From NCBI GenBank assembly GCA_007922305.1, contig ML677335.1, positions 41,354,949-41,418,948 of the forward strand: a DNA stretch of 64,000 nucleotides. Reading direction: 5' to 3'. This document shows, one piece after another, positions 33,595 through 44,439 of this stretch. Position 1 is the first letter of the stretch, and each line of letters begins with the position of its first letter. The stretch comes from Dermatemys mawii. Lineage: Eukaryota > Chordata > Testudines > Dermatemydidae. Below the pieces are notes generated by a model. That model did no database searches. It saw nothing but the letters and a program-made list of their open reading frames with translations, and was not told where the DNA came from. A program made the position numbers and the translations under genes.

Positions 33595-33736
33595 TTAGAG
33601 ATAACAAGCTGGTTCAGCCTCATTGGACTAACGTTGTTATCTCCCACCTGGTTCTTGCCTACCTATTTATACCTGCCCCTGGATACTTCCACTGCATGCA
33701 TCCGACAAAGTGGGTATTAGCCCATGAAAGCTTATG

Positions 33737-34116
33737 TCTTTCAAGATATCACTTTTGTAGCTTATAACAGGCTTAAACAAAAGTGATACAAGACAAGGCT
33801 CCTATCAGAGGGAACAGTGGAAAAAAAGGGGTGCAGGGACGAAGCCCCCATGAATGCCAGGGCTGGAAAAGTGGTGGGGCCTGCAGCGACCACCAGAAAG
33901 AAAGGGGAGGGCCCACAGGCAGGGGATTGCACTAATGCGGGGGCAGCATGTGACCCTCATTGCCGCCCCCTCCACTTCCTCTGTACTGGCACCAATGGCT
34001 CCTATGTTTCATCAAAGAGTATCAAATGTGAAACAGCAAGAAGCCAACTCAACGAGTTCCTCCTACACAAGCATTCAGGTCTTGAGCAGTCCAGGCAAAC
34101 AACGCATGTTACAACA
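33737..34116. other. hAT interior right of PLE2, including a GC-rich patch
   Basis: No transposase domain is visible. The GC-rich patch at about 33815-34000 keeps two frames open by composition. The text resumes the hAT interior and leads to its right end. Confidence 0.5.
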
Positions 34117-34434
34117 AAGCTTAAAACTTGTTCTTCATAATAATTTAAAAACACTGGCAGCCTATTTAATTTTAAAAGGAGCAAAAATATTCAGCTCCCT
34201 TTCTATTTTGTAGGAGGAATCTTGAAGTTTAAACCTCCTCAGTGTCATAGATATATGTCCTTGCTTTGATCTGCTTAGCTCGTGGAAGTTCCAAGGTTCC
34301 AAGCTGCTGGCCTCATGCTGCCTGGAGTCCCTCTGGACAGCTCTGTCGGCCATTAGGGAATTTTTTCCCCGGGAACCCACTGTAACATTTTGTGAACTCC
34401 CAGGGGTTCACAGACCTTAGTTTGGGAACCACTG

Positions 34435-36415
34435 AGCTAGATGAATAAGAAAAGCAAGAGAGGAGGATAGGAGGTGGTGTTCCCACTGTCCTGTCATGGG
34501 AGGATCACACGATTTAACAGACAAGCTGTTATTGGTGACAAAACACATTTCACAGAGAAACGATTACGTGAAATGTCAGTGATATACAAGATCTTTTTAA
34601 AAGCCCCGTAATGGTCTAAAAATAGCCTCTACTCTGCATTTTAGGCCATCCTTCAAAGCTACATTGGTTTTGAAACCTGCATTTCTACATCTTTGTAGAA
34701 TAAAGTTTGCTAAGTTTGGATTACACAGTCACCAAGATTTGTTGCTTTGGGACTTGGGACAAAAAACTAATTTTAGGAGGGTCTAAGCTTCTGCTTATAG
34801 CTGTGAGGCATAATATCAAATGAGCTGATTAGCAGCGCTTGAGCCACACGTTTGCATTGGTTACAAGGATCATTTTCATAATTCCTCAAATGACTGGCCT
34901 TCCTCCCAACGTGAAAAGCAAGCCAGATTCCATTAGGTCCTCTGCTCACCCAAGTTACTCAAAAAATTGGCCCTGTGTACATTTTGAAGTTACATTCACA
35001 TTAGCCAGCTGTACAGCTAAGAAAATTTAAACCAAGAGGAGGCTGTTGCTTCACTCTGAATAGGTGCCATAGGCTGTATAGTGCGTCATGTCACTTTAGA
35101 CGGATCTCAAACATGAGAAAAAATGTGCATGATAAAATAAGACCAACATTGTTTTTGACCTAGTTTGAACAAAAGTGCAGAAAATCAATGATCCCCAGAG
35201 TAGCCTAAATGCTTTGTTAGCTTTTTACTACAACATCATATATTACATGCAAATAATGGCACAAATTTAATACCCCTATTCATGTCAAGTGATTTCTTTG
35301 AATCTATTTTTTATATTTTACAGATCTTGAACAGTAACATTTTTCTTTTTAGTGCAAAGTTGCTCAAGGTTCACTGGAGACTCTTAAATTGCTGCTTTCA
35401 GAGAAATAACAATGTAAAATGACATTATGATGTATAGCACCTTTCTGAAGGCTTGAACCACTGCAGTAGCAAGCCCCTAAAGCCTGGGAGAATGAAGCAA
35501 TCTCTAGAGCACTATTGTCCAACTGTCCTAACTGGATCATTTTTAATTAGTTGCAATTAATTTCTAGTGACAGCCTACTGCAATATCAAATCAGGAAGCA
35601 CGGAGAAACACACTGGAGTTTGGAAATTATCATCAGATAGCCCTTCTATTATAGAGCAGAACAAGGGCTGAGCTTGACCTGGGTTAACCTACTTAGAAAT
35701 TTAATTAATTTGTATTTATTGCTATAAGAAAGGGGGGATACAGTAATGCTCGGAAGATACCCATCTTTAGTGCCTGGTCATGCGACATGGGTCAAGGTTA
35801 CAAAGTTTAGTACTCCTGTCATATGGCAGGGATCAATGTCCACTGGCTCTAATGGTTTCTGTCACAGTCACATCAGTGGATGACTATGGAATCAGTGCTA
35901 TGTATTTGGCTATGGAAACAATGTTATAGCTACAATCTGTATACCTAGATCCTCCTTATTCTGCCCTGCCTGGGTTATTGCTGTGGAAGGGGATGGGAAA
36001 GTGGACTCACAGTTTTCTTTCAATTCTACTGCGAAGGGTCAAGGTTTGGCTCCTGTGGAACTGGCTGGGGGGGTTACCTGCCCACCCACCCCTGAAACCT
36101 TCAGATCTGTCAAAGCAAGGACAGAGGACTTTTGCCACTGCAATGCTAACCAGCATGCCTAGCCTCCAGTGTCCTGAGCCAGCATACCTCTGCAGCAGCT
36201 ATGCTATCAGGGACTTCCCTGACTGAAGCTACCCTGGAATCAGTAGCTGCTGCGGGCTTACATTGGTTTGGGGGTGGAGAAGAAACTACCAGAGGTTTGC
36301 TGGCCCTGCTAATTTTTAAGTTGTCAAATCAGAAGGCTACAGAGCTCCTTAGTCTTCTGTATGATTAGGGGTAAGGAAGAAACATGCCAATGACAACTTC
36401 CTTTCTGAGTCTCCC
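34435..36415. other. unannotated AT-rich stretch
   Basis: No gene or repeat family recognised. The frame at 35978-36226 has no domain. Confidence 0.45.
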
Positions 36416-37050
36416 TGTGGGTGGCAGGGCAGCATCCCCCACCTAGTGGTTAGGACTCCAGCTCTGCCTAATGGACACAATTCTTGGCAGCAACCTTGCC
36501 TAGTGAGTTCAGTTCATGAGTGGTAGAGCTGTCTAATGGGCACAGTTCTTGATGGCAACCCTGCCAAGTGAGTCCAGTTCACAAGTGGTAGCACTGCCTA
36601 ATGGGTACAGTTTTTGGATGGGGAAACCAGACCCTCCTACTCCACTGGGTTCTGACCCAGAGGCCTGGGAGGCTGGTTTGGCTTCCCTCCCATGGTGGTG
36701 CCTTATGTCAGCTTCAAGGGTCACTTCCTACCTCTTTCTGCATCCACACCAGCCACCATCCATCCCTGGTGAGCGCTGCCTTCTGGGCTTCCTGCCCTGG
36801 TCCCAGCCTCTGAGTGCTGCTGCTCCCCTGTTCCCTGGCTTGCTGCAGGATGGGGTCACCTCCTCCCCTGGAGCTCCCAGGGTACATTCTTCTCCCTGAC
36901 CTGTCAGTCCTTACTCAGCTGTCTGGCTGCCTTTTAAACCCCTCTCCAATCCAAGCATGTTTGGCACAGGCAGAGGGGTGAGGCCTCCTGAGCTCGCAGT
37001 TACTTCTTAACCCCCTCCAGTCCAGTGAGGAGTTTACACTTCCCATTACA
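36416..37050. mobile_element. solo LTR B with 5-bp TSD (ctccc)
   Basis: Starts TGTGGGTGGCAGGG and ends CCCATTACA. Both flanks (36411-36415 and 37051-37055) are ctccc. No internal coding region. A 65-bp tandem repeat lies near its 5' end. The sequence is unlike the other three LTRs in the window, so it is a separate family. Frames at 36549-36899 arise from its GC-rich interior. Confidence 0.85.
36464..36620 (+). repeat. 65-bp tandem repeat within LTR B
   Basis: Units start at 36464, 36529 and 36594 with 'ctgcctaatggacacaattc', 'ctgtctaatgggcacagttc' and 'ctgcctaatgggtacagttt'. About 2.4 copies; spacing is exactly 65 bp. Repeats in this part of an LTR often carry enhancer elements, but no particular binding site is argued here. 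Confidence 0.85.
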
Positions 37051-38578
37051 CTCCCTAGTCAGGATCAGTGGGCACAGACTCCTCTCTGTGCACAGGAACC
37101 ATAGATACATATCGCACCATTATAGTCACTGAATTCTGGACACTGCACGCTGATGCAATGTACTGAAGATTTTGCAGATATTGTTCAGATGGTGTGTATT
37201 ACAAATTAAAATGCTAAATCATCTTGATACTATTATGCAAAACAACTGATGGGGTCAGATTTTCACAATATGCTCAGCACCCAGCAGCTCCCATTTTGTG
37301 GCCATATTTTCAAGAGATCAGCATCCAAAATACGCCTGACGGGCTGAGCCCTGGAAAAATCCTGACCACTTATTTTGGTGCTTGAATGAGAGGTGAGCTC
37401 ATTCGAAAAACTGCCCCATAATGCATCAACCCCAAATGACAACAAAATAGTTCTTTATAATTCAACCTCTAAATAAATCTTGTAAAGTGAAGTTAGCACT
37501 AATGAAAGCATCTAGATTGATACCCTTGGAGACTGAGATCCTTGACTTATCGACACAACAGATACAATACCAGGAAAAGCAGTGCCAAACTCCCTATGTA
37601 TCAATGTACCTTAACCGTGACCAACAGAAGCAAGTCCTCTGGGATTAGAGGATATTTCATCTTGTGTGTCCAGTCAATCCTTAGCCTTTGTATGGAGACT
37701 TCCTGACAGATGTCAATTAGTGCCAATCATGACTGGGAGATATTCCCTCCCATTTCCCTCCCCCACTGACAGATGAACCAAAACCACTAACTTATTTCAC
37801 CAAAATAGTTCTCACATGGTGACTACTGACAGGCTGCAGTTGAACCAGTGACGGAGAAGTGAGAGGCTCTGTAGCCTAGCCCCTGGTATTATATAAATTA
37901 ATGCATCTGATTTTTTGCAGATTTTTCACTCAGTATATTTCTGCATTTCAATCATGCAGATGACTGTGCTAGTGACATTGAGAACTATTCTGGAATAATT
38001 AAAATACTCGAGTCCCCACGCATGGTGAATTACTGGTTTGAGCAAGGTGCAGATACATTAGCATTTATATTTTCCACTGTCCATTGCCAAAAAATGTAGA
38101 ACAAGTACCTTACCTGTCCAATTCTCAAAAATAAGTGTGTTCCTGTTAAACTATAGCTCTGTCATCATATTACATTTCTGCCTGAGGAAGATTTGGCAAG
38201 TGTTATGAAGTGTCAATGAATCTACTATTTGTCAAAGGGTTTCTTGCTGGCAAATGGTACAGTTAAGGACATCTTTAGATTTCCATTAAAACTTGCTTGA
38301 TTTCACATCCTGTAACTTTCTAAAAATTGTTCCTTCTCATGTGAAATTTTCCATGTTTGATCACAGTGCAAAAGTGATATTTTCTGAAGAGTTTGAATAA
38401 AATCATCCATTTTTGAGGTATGTGATGTTGCAAAAAAAAAAAAAAAAAAGAAAAAAAAGACTATGGAATCTACCCTATGTTAGAGTCCAAGGGACCAGCA
38501 AAAATATCACAATATGAATATTTGTTTTATTGTAGCACTCATAGGTCTCAACTGACATTAGGGACCCATTTTGCTAGT
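37051..38578. other. unannotated stretch with a diverged repeat at 37253-37425
   Basis: 37253-37425 contains 'cagattttcacaatatgctc', 'cagcacccagcagctccca' and 'catattttcaagagatcag', a diverged copy of the repeat at 14.78 kb. A long A-run lies at 38431-38459. No gene found. Confidence 0.45.
38431..38459. repeat. A-rich homopolymer
   Basis: About 18 A, then G, then 8 A, preceded by 'gatgttgc'. It could be a retroposon tail, but no retroposon body was recognised upstream. Confidence 0.7.
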
Positions 38579-38948
38579 CAGCAGTTCTCAAACTGTGTGT
38601 TGCGACCCCAAAGTGGGTTGTGACCCCAGGCTGGCTTAGACTTGCCTGACCCTGGGGCGAAAGCCAAAGCCTGAGCCCTGCCACCTGGAGCCGAAGACAA
38701 AGCCAGAGCGCTTCAGCTCTGGATGGCAGGGTTCAGACTAAGCTCCTCTTCCTGAAGCTGAAGCCCTTGGACTTCAGCTTTGGCCCCTCCCACCTGGGAC
38801 AATGGGGCTCGGGCTTTGGCTTTCGCCTCTCTACCCGGGGTGGTGGGGCTCAAGTGGGCTCAGTCTTTGATCATCCTTCCTGGGGTCATGTAATAATTTC
38901 TGCTGTCAGAAACCGGTCGCTGTGCAATGAAAGTTGAGAACCTCTCTG
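38579..38948. mobile_element. nonautonomous hAT element
   Basis: The left CAGCAGTTCTCAAACTG and the right complement CAGAGAGGTTCTCAACTTTC are hAT-type ends. The interior has 'gttgcgaccccaaagtgggt' and repeated 'gaagccaaagcc'-like units. The 8-bp flanks ttgctagt and ctaggagt match only partly, so the exact boundary may be off by a base or two. Confidence 0.7.
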
Positions 38949-39165
38949 CTAGGAGTTCTTCATATGCACAGAATGAGACAGTCCCTGCCCCAAAGATCTT
39001 ACATGATAAGTAGATAAGACAGACAAAGAAATAGATGCACAGAAAGGTGATTTCACTTGCCTAAGGTCTGACAGCAGACCAGTGGCAGGAATAGATTCCT
39101 GATCTCTTGACACACCCAGTCGAGTTCTATAGCCACTGGAACACTCTGCCCATCATTTGCCTCAT
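38949..39165 (+). mobile_element. L2/MIR-like retroposon remnant
   Basis: 'gagacagtccctgccccaaa', 'gatcttacatgataagtag', then 'cacttgcctaaggtctgac' and 'accagtggcaggaatagatt' follow the L2/MIR 3' order. It directly abuts the hAT element. Confidence 0.6.
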
Positions 39166-41084
39166 AAAGGTGATTTCTGATGATAAGTTAGTGAGAACTG
39201 GACAAGACTCATTTAAGAGCAGAGTCTGGTAGAGCTTTTGCCGCTCACACAGGGTTCAGGGGTCTATCAATGTTTGTTTTGTTTCTATATATTTTTTTTC
39301 TTTAGAGGGCCAAAATCTGGCTTTAACTGTGCCAGTCTGTGAACCACCATTGTGGTCACTGATGATTAGTTACCAATAAATTACAGGATATATATTCATA
39401 ATAATGCTTGTACAAATAATTCAGATTTTGCAAAGCTGCAAATCCCTTCTTTTAGGGGTCAAAAGTACAGAAAAACGTCTTGAGCAATATTGGCTTCTCC
39501 ATAATAGTAGCTATGGAATGACGATAGACCACAACTTGTCTGCATTTCTAAATGATGGATATTTAGGGTAAAAGTTTGTTTACATTGCTTAAATAAAAGA
39601 AATTCTAGATAATATCATTTGACCTTTGATGCTGCCCTATAATTCATTGTTTCCAAGGGGATCTATTTTTGTTTTTATAAAACCATACCCATAAATGATG
39701 CCTTCTCTTAACAGAGTGAGACAGTACCTTAATTCCCTGTGTTCTGAATTAGGTCAAGAGCTGTGCTGATGACAGTGAGTTGGTGATTTACAATAGACCA
39801 GGCAAACTATAAAAACTGATGGTGGGGATTATGAGTTATCAAGATGTGCTGACACATGCTGCTGGGACTCTGATCAGCACTATCCAGAGGGAAACTACAG
39901 TGGCACAGCTGCACAAGGTTCTAGTACTACTGGTTAGTACCAGAGGGAGTACCAGCAAGGGACAGACTTCGAAGCACTTTGAAGGCAGGGGATAAAAGGA
40001 GGAAATCAGGAGGAAAAAATGAATGTCAAACAGTAATGTTTCCAGAAGCAGCAACTCATAAATCCCAATGGTCACGAGAAAACAAACTGTGCATTCAGCA
40101 TTTTAACAAAACCATTAGAGGAAACAACATCAAAATCAAATTGAAAGCAGCTCTATTTCCTTATTCTGCCAGGAACGGTAAATGGCAATAATTGTTAATA
40201 GGAGGTTGCAGTTCTGCGGCAATGGTTCCCCTTTCTCTGCATGCATCTATGACCTACGATAGAGGAAGGAGCGAGACAGGAGGAGAACTACCTTCAGAAT
40301 CCGCTGTTCTTTCATTCTGGTCACCAATTTCCTCCTTGAACTCAATTCATTCCTTGGTATATTTTTAGAAATATGAACCCATTGCCTAAGCCTCTACATG
40401 CAGAAAGCAGAAAGCCAGATTGTCAATTGGTGTAAGTCAACATAACGTCTTTGGCTACAGTGGAGCTACACTGATTTACACCAGCTGAGGATCTGGCCCA
40501 TACTTTCTACTTGCTCCAAAACGGGCTCTAATTCAATGTATCTAATATGAGTGCTGGAATGAGGGTAAAGATAGGTTTAATGCTGGCACAGAGATTGCCC
40601 CACTGCAAGGAGAGGGCACTCACTGAGTTTCCAAGGTTACTCATTGGTGCTGGAGATGCCAAAACAAATAATGCTCTGTGATTTCAATGTCCAGGCAGAT
40701 GCTGGCTCTTCTGGATGGACTCAAGAATTTATGGCTTCTCTATCAACTGTGGGGTTCTCCTGTATGATTTCTGGCTGTATACATATATAAGTGGCCACAC
40801 ACTGCATGTAGAATAGGATGGAACTGGAAGTTAGACATGTAATGTTTGCCCTTGCAAAGAACTTACCTCCTACAATTTGAGGCCGGGGTGCTCCTTTCAT
40901 ATCAAGGAAAAAGACCTGTTTTGGTGGTCTGCCAAGGAAGCAGACAGAACTGGACAGGAGTCAGAAAGTCACAAGTACTATGTTGCCAAAGATCACATGT
41001 GTAATCACACCACGTCATAAGAGGAAGCAGGCACTACTTCAGCTATAACCTTCAGAGACTTCCCTGTATCCATCAAAATTCCAT
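39166..41084. other. unannotated stretch with a small dispersed repeat
   Basis: At 40411-40500, 'ttggtgtaagtcaacataac' and 'ctgatttacaccagctgagg' belong to an old reptile foldback type also seen at 50.0 kb. The frame at 39979-40191 is uncharacterised; it is basic and short and I do not recognise it. Confidence 0.4.
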
Positions 41085-41510
41085 TTTAAGCCAACTTGTC
41101 TTTATCCTTCCAGGAAGATAGGTACTGCAAAAGCAGAGACTGCATCTTCTGAGTCTGATGGGAAAGAGACACCTGAGTGTTGTCAGCATATTGAGGAGCC
41201 TGTTCATCTTCCCAAGTGTCTCCCATACAGACTGAATAGGAGAAGAGGTGACAAAACTGGATATGCAGAGCTCCATACCCTCTAAGACTTATTGTACATG
41301 GAGAATCAGTATTAGCAAGCAGCAACCACAATCATTCTTACCAGAGACCCTAGGCAAGCCAAGAACATCTTGGAATCAGTGATCTCAAAGTCAGCGGAAA
41401 GATCAAAGACGACCAGAATGTACAGCTGCCAACAAAAGGAACAAGGACCCATCACTTCCTGCAAGTTGCTTGTCATTTTCTGCAAGGGGCAAGCATGCTC
41501 AGCTGCCATT
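41085..41510 (-). pseudogene. LINE reverse-transcriptase relic (L2/Rex-type)
   Basis: On the minus strand, LYILVVFDLSADFE near 41400-41440 is RT motif A (catalytic Asp in FDLS) and QYADNTQVSLS near 41165-41195 is motif C with YADN in place of YADD. Between them are two frameshifts and several stops. After YADN the frame continues as the palm-thumb segment SSWKDKDKLA. The loss of the second catalytic Asp would abolish polymerisation. The group appears related to the endonuclease relic at 1.0-1.6 kb, but there is no evidence that the two derive from the same insertion. Confidence 0.7.
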
Positions 41511-41664
41511 GATTTATATGAAAGTTCAGGATCTTTAGCACTTTGCAGGATCGTTCCACGAGTCTGGTCTCTAGACCACGGCTAGAGCCAAATAGACAGA
41601 TATCTAGAATACCAGGAGATTCCAGTTGTTGCCAGTTTTAAAGATGTATTTTTGAGAAAGGGCC
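41511..41664. other. spacer between LINE relic and LTR C
   Basis: Short stretch, no feature recognised. Confidence 0.5.
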
Positions 41665-42471
41665 TGTGACGGGGTTGGGACTCTCTACCACTGCGCCTCA
41701 TGCTGGCATGTCTGGGAATTAGCTCTGTCCATTGCAGAGCAGCCCTCTGCTGGTGGTGTCCTGTCTGTAATCCGCTGTGCTGACTTCCAGACCCGCCTTG
41801 CTTCCTGCTCAGCAACATTTGTTTCGTGACACCGCCCTCTGGCCGTGCCCCTTAGTCCATGCTCGCCCCCTTCCGGGGGTGGGTTGGGGGATGAACAGCA
41901 GTCTTCCAGCTTGCTCCTGTCGCAGTGGCCAGTCACAACCCAAAGTCTAACCCCTCTCGTCAAGGGTATGTTGCAGCCTGCTACGGCCACTTTCCCACAG
42001 CACAAAAGGGAAAGGGGGGACCTAATCCCTCTCACTGCTCTGGGTCCTGACCCAGGGACCCTCTAGTGGCAGCCTCTCTGCCCTTCTGCTCTCCCCTCAT
42101 CTGTCCGTCCTCCTGGGTCATTTCCCCTCTGACCCGTTGCACCCTAGTCTAGGCCCTTCCAGTAAGGGCCTGCAGTCTGGCAGGTATTGGGCTGGAGCTC
42201 TCCTCTGCTCCCCTGGGCACTGCGCTGTCCAGAGTGCTGGTCTCCTTAACTCAGGAGCCCTACCTTCCCCTTTGAAGATCTGGGATAAATTGCCCTGCTC
42301 CTCTGCTGGACAGTCTTTATATATGGCTGAGCCTACCCCTGATTGGCCGCCTCCTACTCAGCCCTTATTAGCTCTCCCACAGGCCCTTCTTGATTGGCTG
42401 CCAGTCCATGCAGCCGCTCTGGCCTGCCCTAGCCCAATCTCTCCCAGAGGTAGGGCAGCCGCCCCACCACA
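41665..42471. mobile_element. solo LTR C1 with 5-bp TSD (gggcc)
   Basis: Starts TGTGACGGGGTTGGGACTC and ends GCCCCACCACA. The flanks 41660-41664 and 42472-42476 are both gggcc. It shares 'gggaattagctctgtcca', 'ggcaggtattgggctggagc' and its ending with the LTR at 59.9 kb, so the two are one family. A TATA-like tttatata at 42316-42323 is conserved between them. The long open frames here (for example 41685-42035, 42137-42484) come from GC-rich composition. Confidence 0.9.
42316..42323 (+). promoter_or_regulatory. LTR C1 TATA-like box
   Basis: tttatata in a GC-rich context, at the same relative place as in LTR C2. Conservation between two independently inserted copies makes it the probable promoter element of the family. 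Confidence 0.5.
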
Positions 42472-42476
42472 GGGCC

Positions 42477-43924
42477 TCATCTGAGGCAACCAACATGCTC
42501 GCCTCAAACAGGAAGGCTCTGAGACATCAGATAATGAACCAAACTCCACTGCCTTTCTCCAGTCATGAGGCACAAGCCTCTGTCTTGCAGGCGGTACGCT
42601 AGAATGACCATAAGATGTCTAATCTCCATACACAAGAAAGGTCAAAAGTCATCAATTCTTCAAAAGTCATGGTGCAATAAGACCCTGTTTACTCGCAGCT
42701 GGCAGTCCAGTCTGAACACAGTGGATTAAATCTGCAAAGTACATTGAAAATTTTCCACAGCAAGAAAAGATAGACTAGACTGTCTAGAGGTCTGCAACCA
42801 TGATGCTCACCTTTCTGCCAACACTGAGTCTAGAGTCAAGGAACTGATTAGCAGAAGACACCCATGCAGCATCACCTCTTTTCCCATGTCACCTTCCCAA
42901 CACACCTGGGCTCCATGAATCCAGAGGCCAAAGTCTATGCCAATCATGGGCCCACCATGCAGATTTTTGTTTTTATTTCAGAATAGTGCTACTGCTATTA
43001 ACACACTGTGCTCTGTGTGACACAAAACCAGCACTTGTTGAACTCAGAAGCAAGACTAATGCTCACAGATGATCATTGTTGGCTATGAATAGATACAAGG
43101 TTACTATTCTCTGACTGAACTATGCCATGAGGGCAGAACTGCATGACTTATTTTCATTCAGACAACCCAAACAGAAAAAGTTTAGTAAATCATCCAACTT
43201 TTAGAATTTCCTGTTTTAAAAGTCATGAGTGAGTGTCAGACAGATGCTCTCTCATGTGAAACAGGCTCCATTTTTGGTCACAATGAATGCTACAACATGG
43301 ATATGAATCCTCTAAAACTGAATTACTGCTTTATGTTGATGAGATGAAAGTCTTTAAAATACACGGTGGGGGATAGGAATAAATCAATTGCAGGAGGAAT
43401 ATACAGTAATTGTACAAAAAAAAGCAAGATACAAGTGGAGTAAAATGCTTCGTAATAAAATTTAAAGTTCCCCCACCCCCAAAAAACAACATTTACAGCA
43501 GACGTTTCAGTGGTGAGGCCAAAGGGACGGATTTTAAAATTGCACTAAGGGTGACTGACACAGTAGTGTTAAAGGCTTCCAAAAAGAGGTTGACTTTTAA
43601 GACAGATCCTGACTGGCTGACATGAGTGTGAACGATTTACAATAAATTCCATAGGTGATGCATAAGTAAGAGCTTCATTTAGAGGGTTTAAAATATGCTG
43701 ATAATTTCTGAGCTGATAATCTAGGATTCCTCCAAGTTCTGCAGAGGTCCTTACTTGGGGATAGGGAAACCTAGTGACTTGGTTAGGGAGCTGGATGTTC
43801 TGCCTATGGAACTTGCTATTGCAGCAGGGAAGGCACCTACTCTATGTGTAAATATATGTTACTTACACACACACACACCTTTCACTGCTCTCCTCCTCCT
43901 CAGCCCTCCATGCTAAAAGACCAT
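42477..43924. other. unannotated stretch
   Basis: No gene or repeat family recognised. A (CA)n run lies near 43863-43878. The frame 43410-43625 has no domain. Confidence 0.45.
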
Positions 43925-44110
43925 TAGAAATTTGGCAAAGTCAAGCCCTCAAAAGTTAAGCAATGCCAGAAATAAGGTGACCTGTACACCCTTCATTTGG
44001 TTCCCTTGTGCGTATGCATATAATACTTTCCCCATCCACAGGACCCCTTAATTCAATATTTGTTTTCTCCTAGTTCACTGTGTTGCTATAGGCACAAAAT
44101 CCCTGCTCTG
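43925..44110 (+). repeat. dispersed repeat D, copy 1
   Basis: 'ggcaaagtcaagccctcaaa', 'aatgccagaaataaggtgac' and 'ggttcccttgtgcgtatgca' are shared in order with a diverged copy at 46.1 kb. The complement of its 'aaaagttaagcaatgcc' part appears near 47.67 kb. Superfamily unknown. Confidence 0.5.
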
Positions 44111-44154
44111 AACGCAGAATTATTAATTTTCTCCTCGGCTTTTCTTTGGAACTC

Positions 44155-44295
44155 ATCACTAGAGTTGCCGAGTGCTTCACATGAATTAATTCATTTTCAC
44201 AATACCCCTGTGAGATAAGGGAGTGGTATTATCCCCATTTTACATACAGGGAGCTGAGACACAGCAAGTGTGGTACTGAGAACTGGATCTTTATG
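44155..44295 (+). mobile_element. L2/MIR-like retroposon tail
   Basis: 'tgcttcacatgaattaattc', 'acaatacccctgtgagataa' and 'tatccccattttacatacag' are the classic L2/MIR tail strings. No open frame. Truncated on both sides. Confidence 0.65.
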
Positions 44296-44439
44296 TGGTT
44301 TAGTGTCTCAGATGAGAAGTCTGGTGGGGGGGCATTGCAGAAGACCATACTGTGTTATTCAGAGGCAACTGGAACTGGTCACTGAATAAAGAGAATCTCT
44401 TTCAAGCACCTTGGGCCCAGAAGTAAACAGAAATTAAAT

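Larger units (their letters stand above)
31047..33736. mobile_element. PLE2: head-to-head Penelope-like palindrome
   Basis: A minus-strand copy (31047-32154) meets a plus-strand copy (32155-33736). Positions 31136-32154 and 32718-33736 are inverted repeats of exactly 1,019 bp each with no net indel (each pair of coordinates sums to 64872), around a 563-bp single-copy loop holding the RT core. I counted at least eight mismatches between the arms, about 99% identity. The right arm lacks the last about 90 bp of the 3' UTR. The right flank gtctttcaag is taken as target duplication with the inverted copy at 30936-30945. Confidence 0.9.
30117..34434. mobile_element. hAT transposon split by two nested PLE insertions
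   Basis: The left end CAGTGGTTTCCAGACTT and right end complement CAGTGGTTCCCAAACTAAGG are hAT-type inverted repeats. The sequences outside, 30109-30116 and 34435-34442, are both agctagat, a perfect 8-bp duplication. Removing the PLE material leaves roughly 0.93 kb of hAT sequence (30117-30246, about 30939-31046, 33737-34434), so it is nonautonomous. The duplication proves that both ends belong to one insertion that predates the PLEs. Confidence 0.9.

Noticed and set aside
38431..38459. Poly-A tail of a processed pseudogene
   Set aside because: No open frame or recognisable transcript-like sequence upstream.
41685..42602. Long frames over 41.7-42.6 kb, both strands
   Set aside because: They lie in solo LTR C1, whose composition is GC-rich; no domain.
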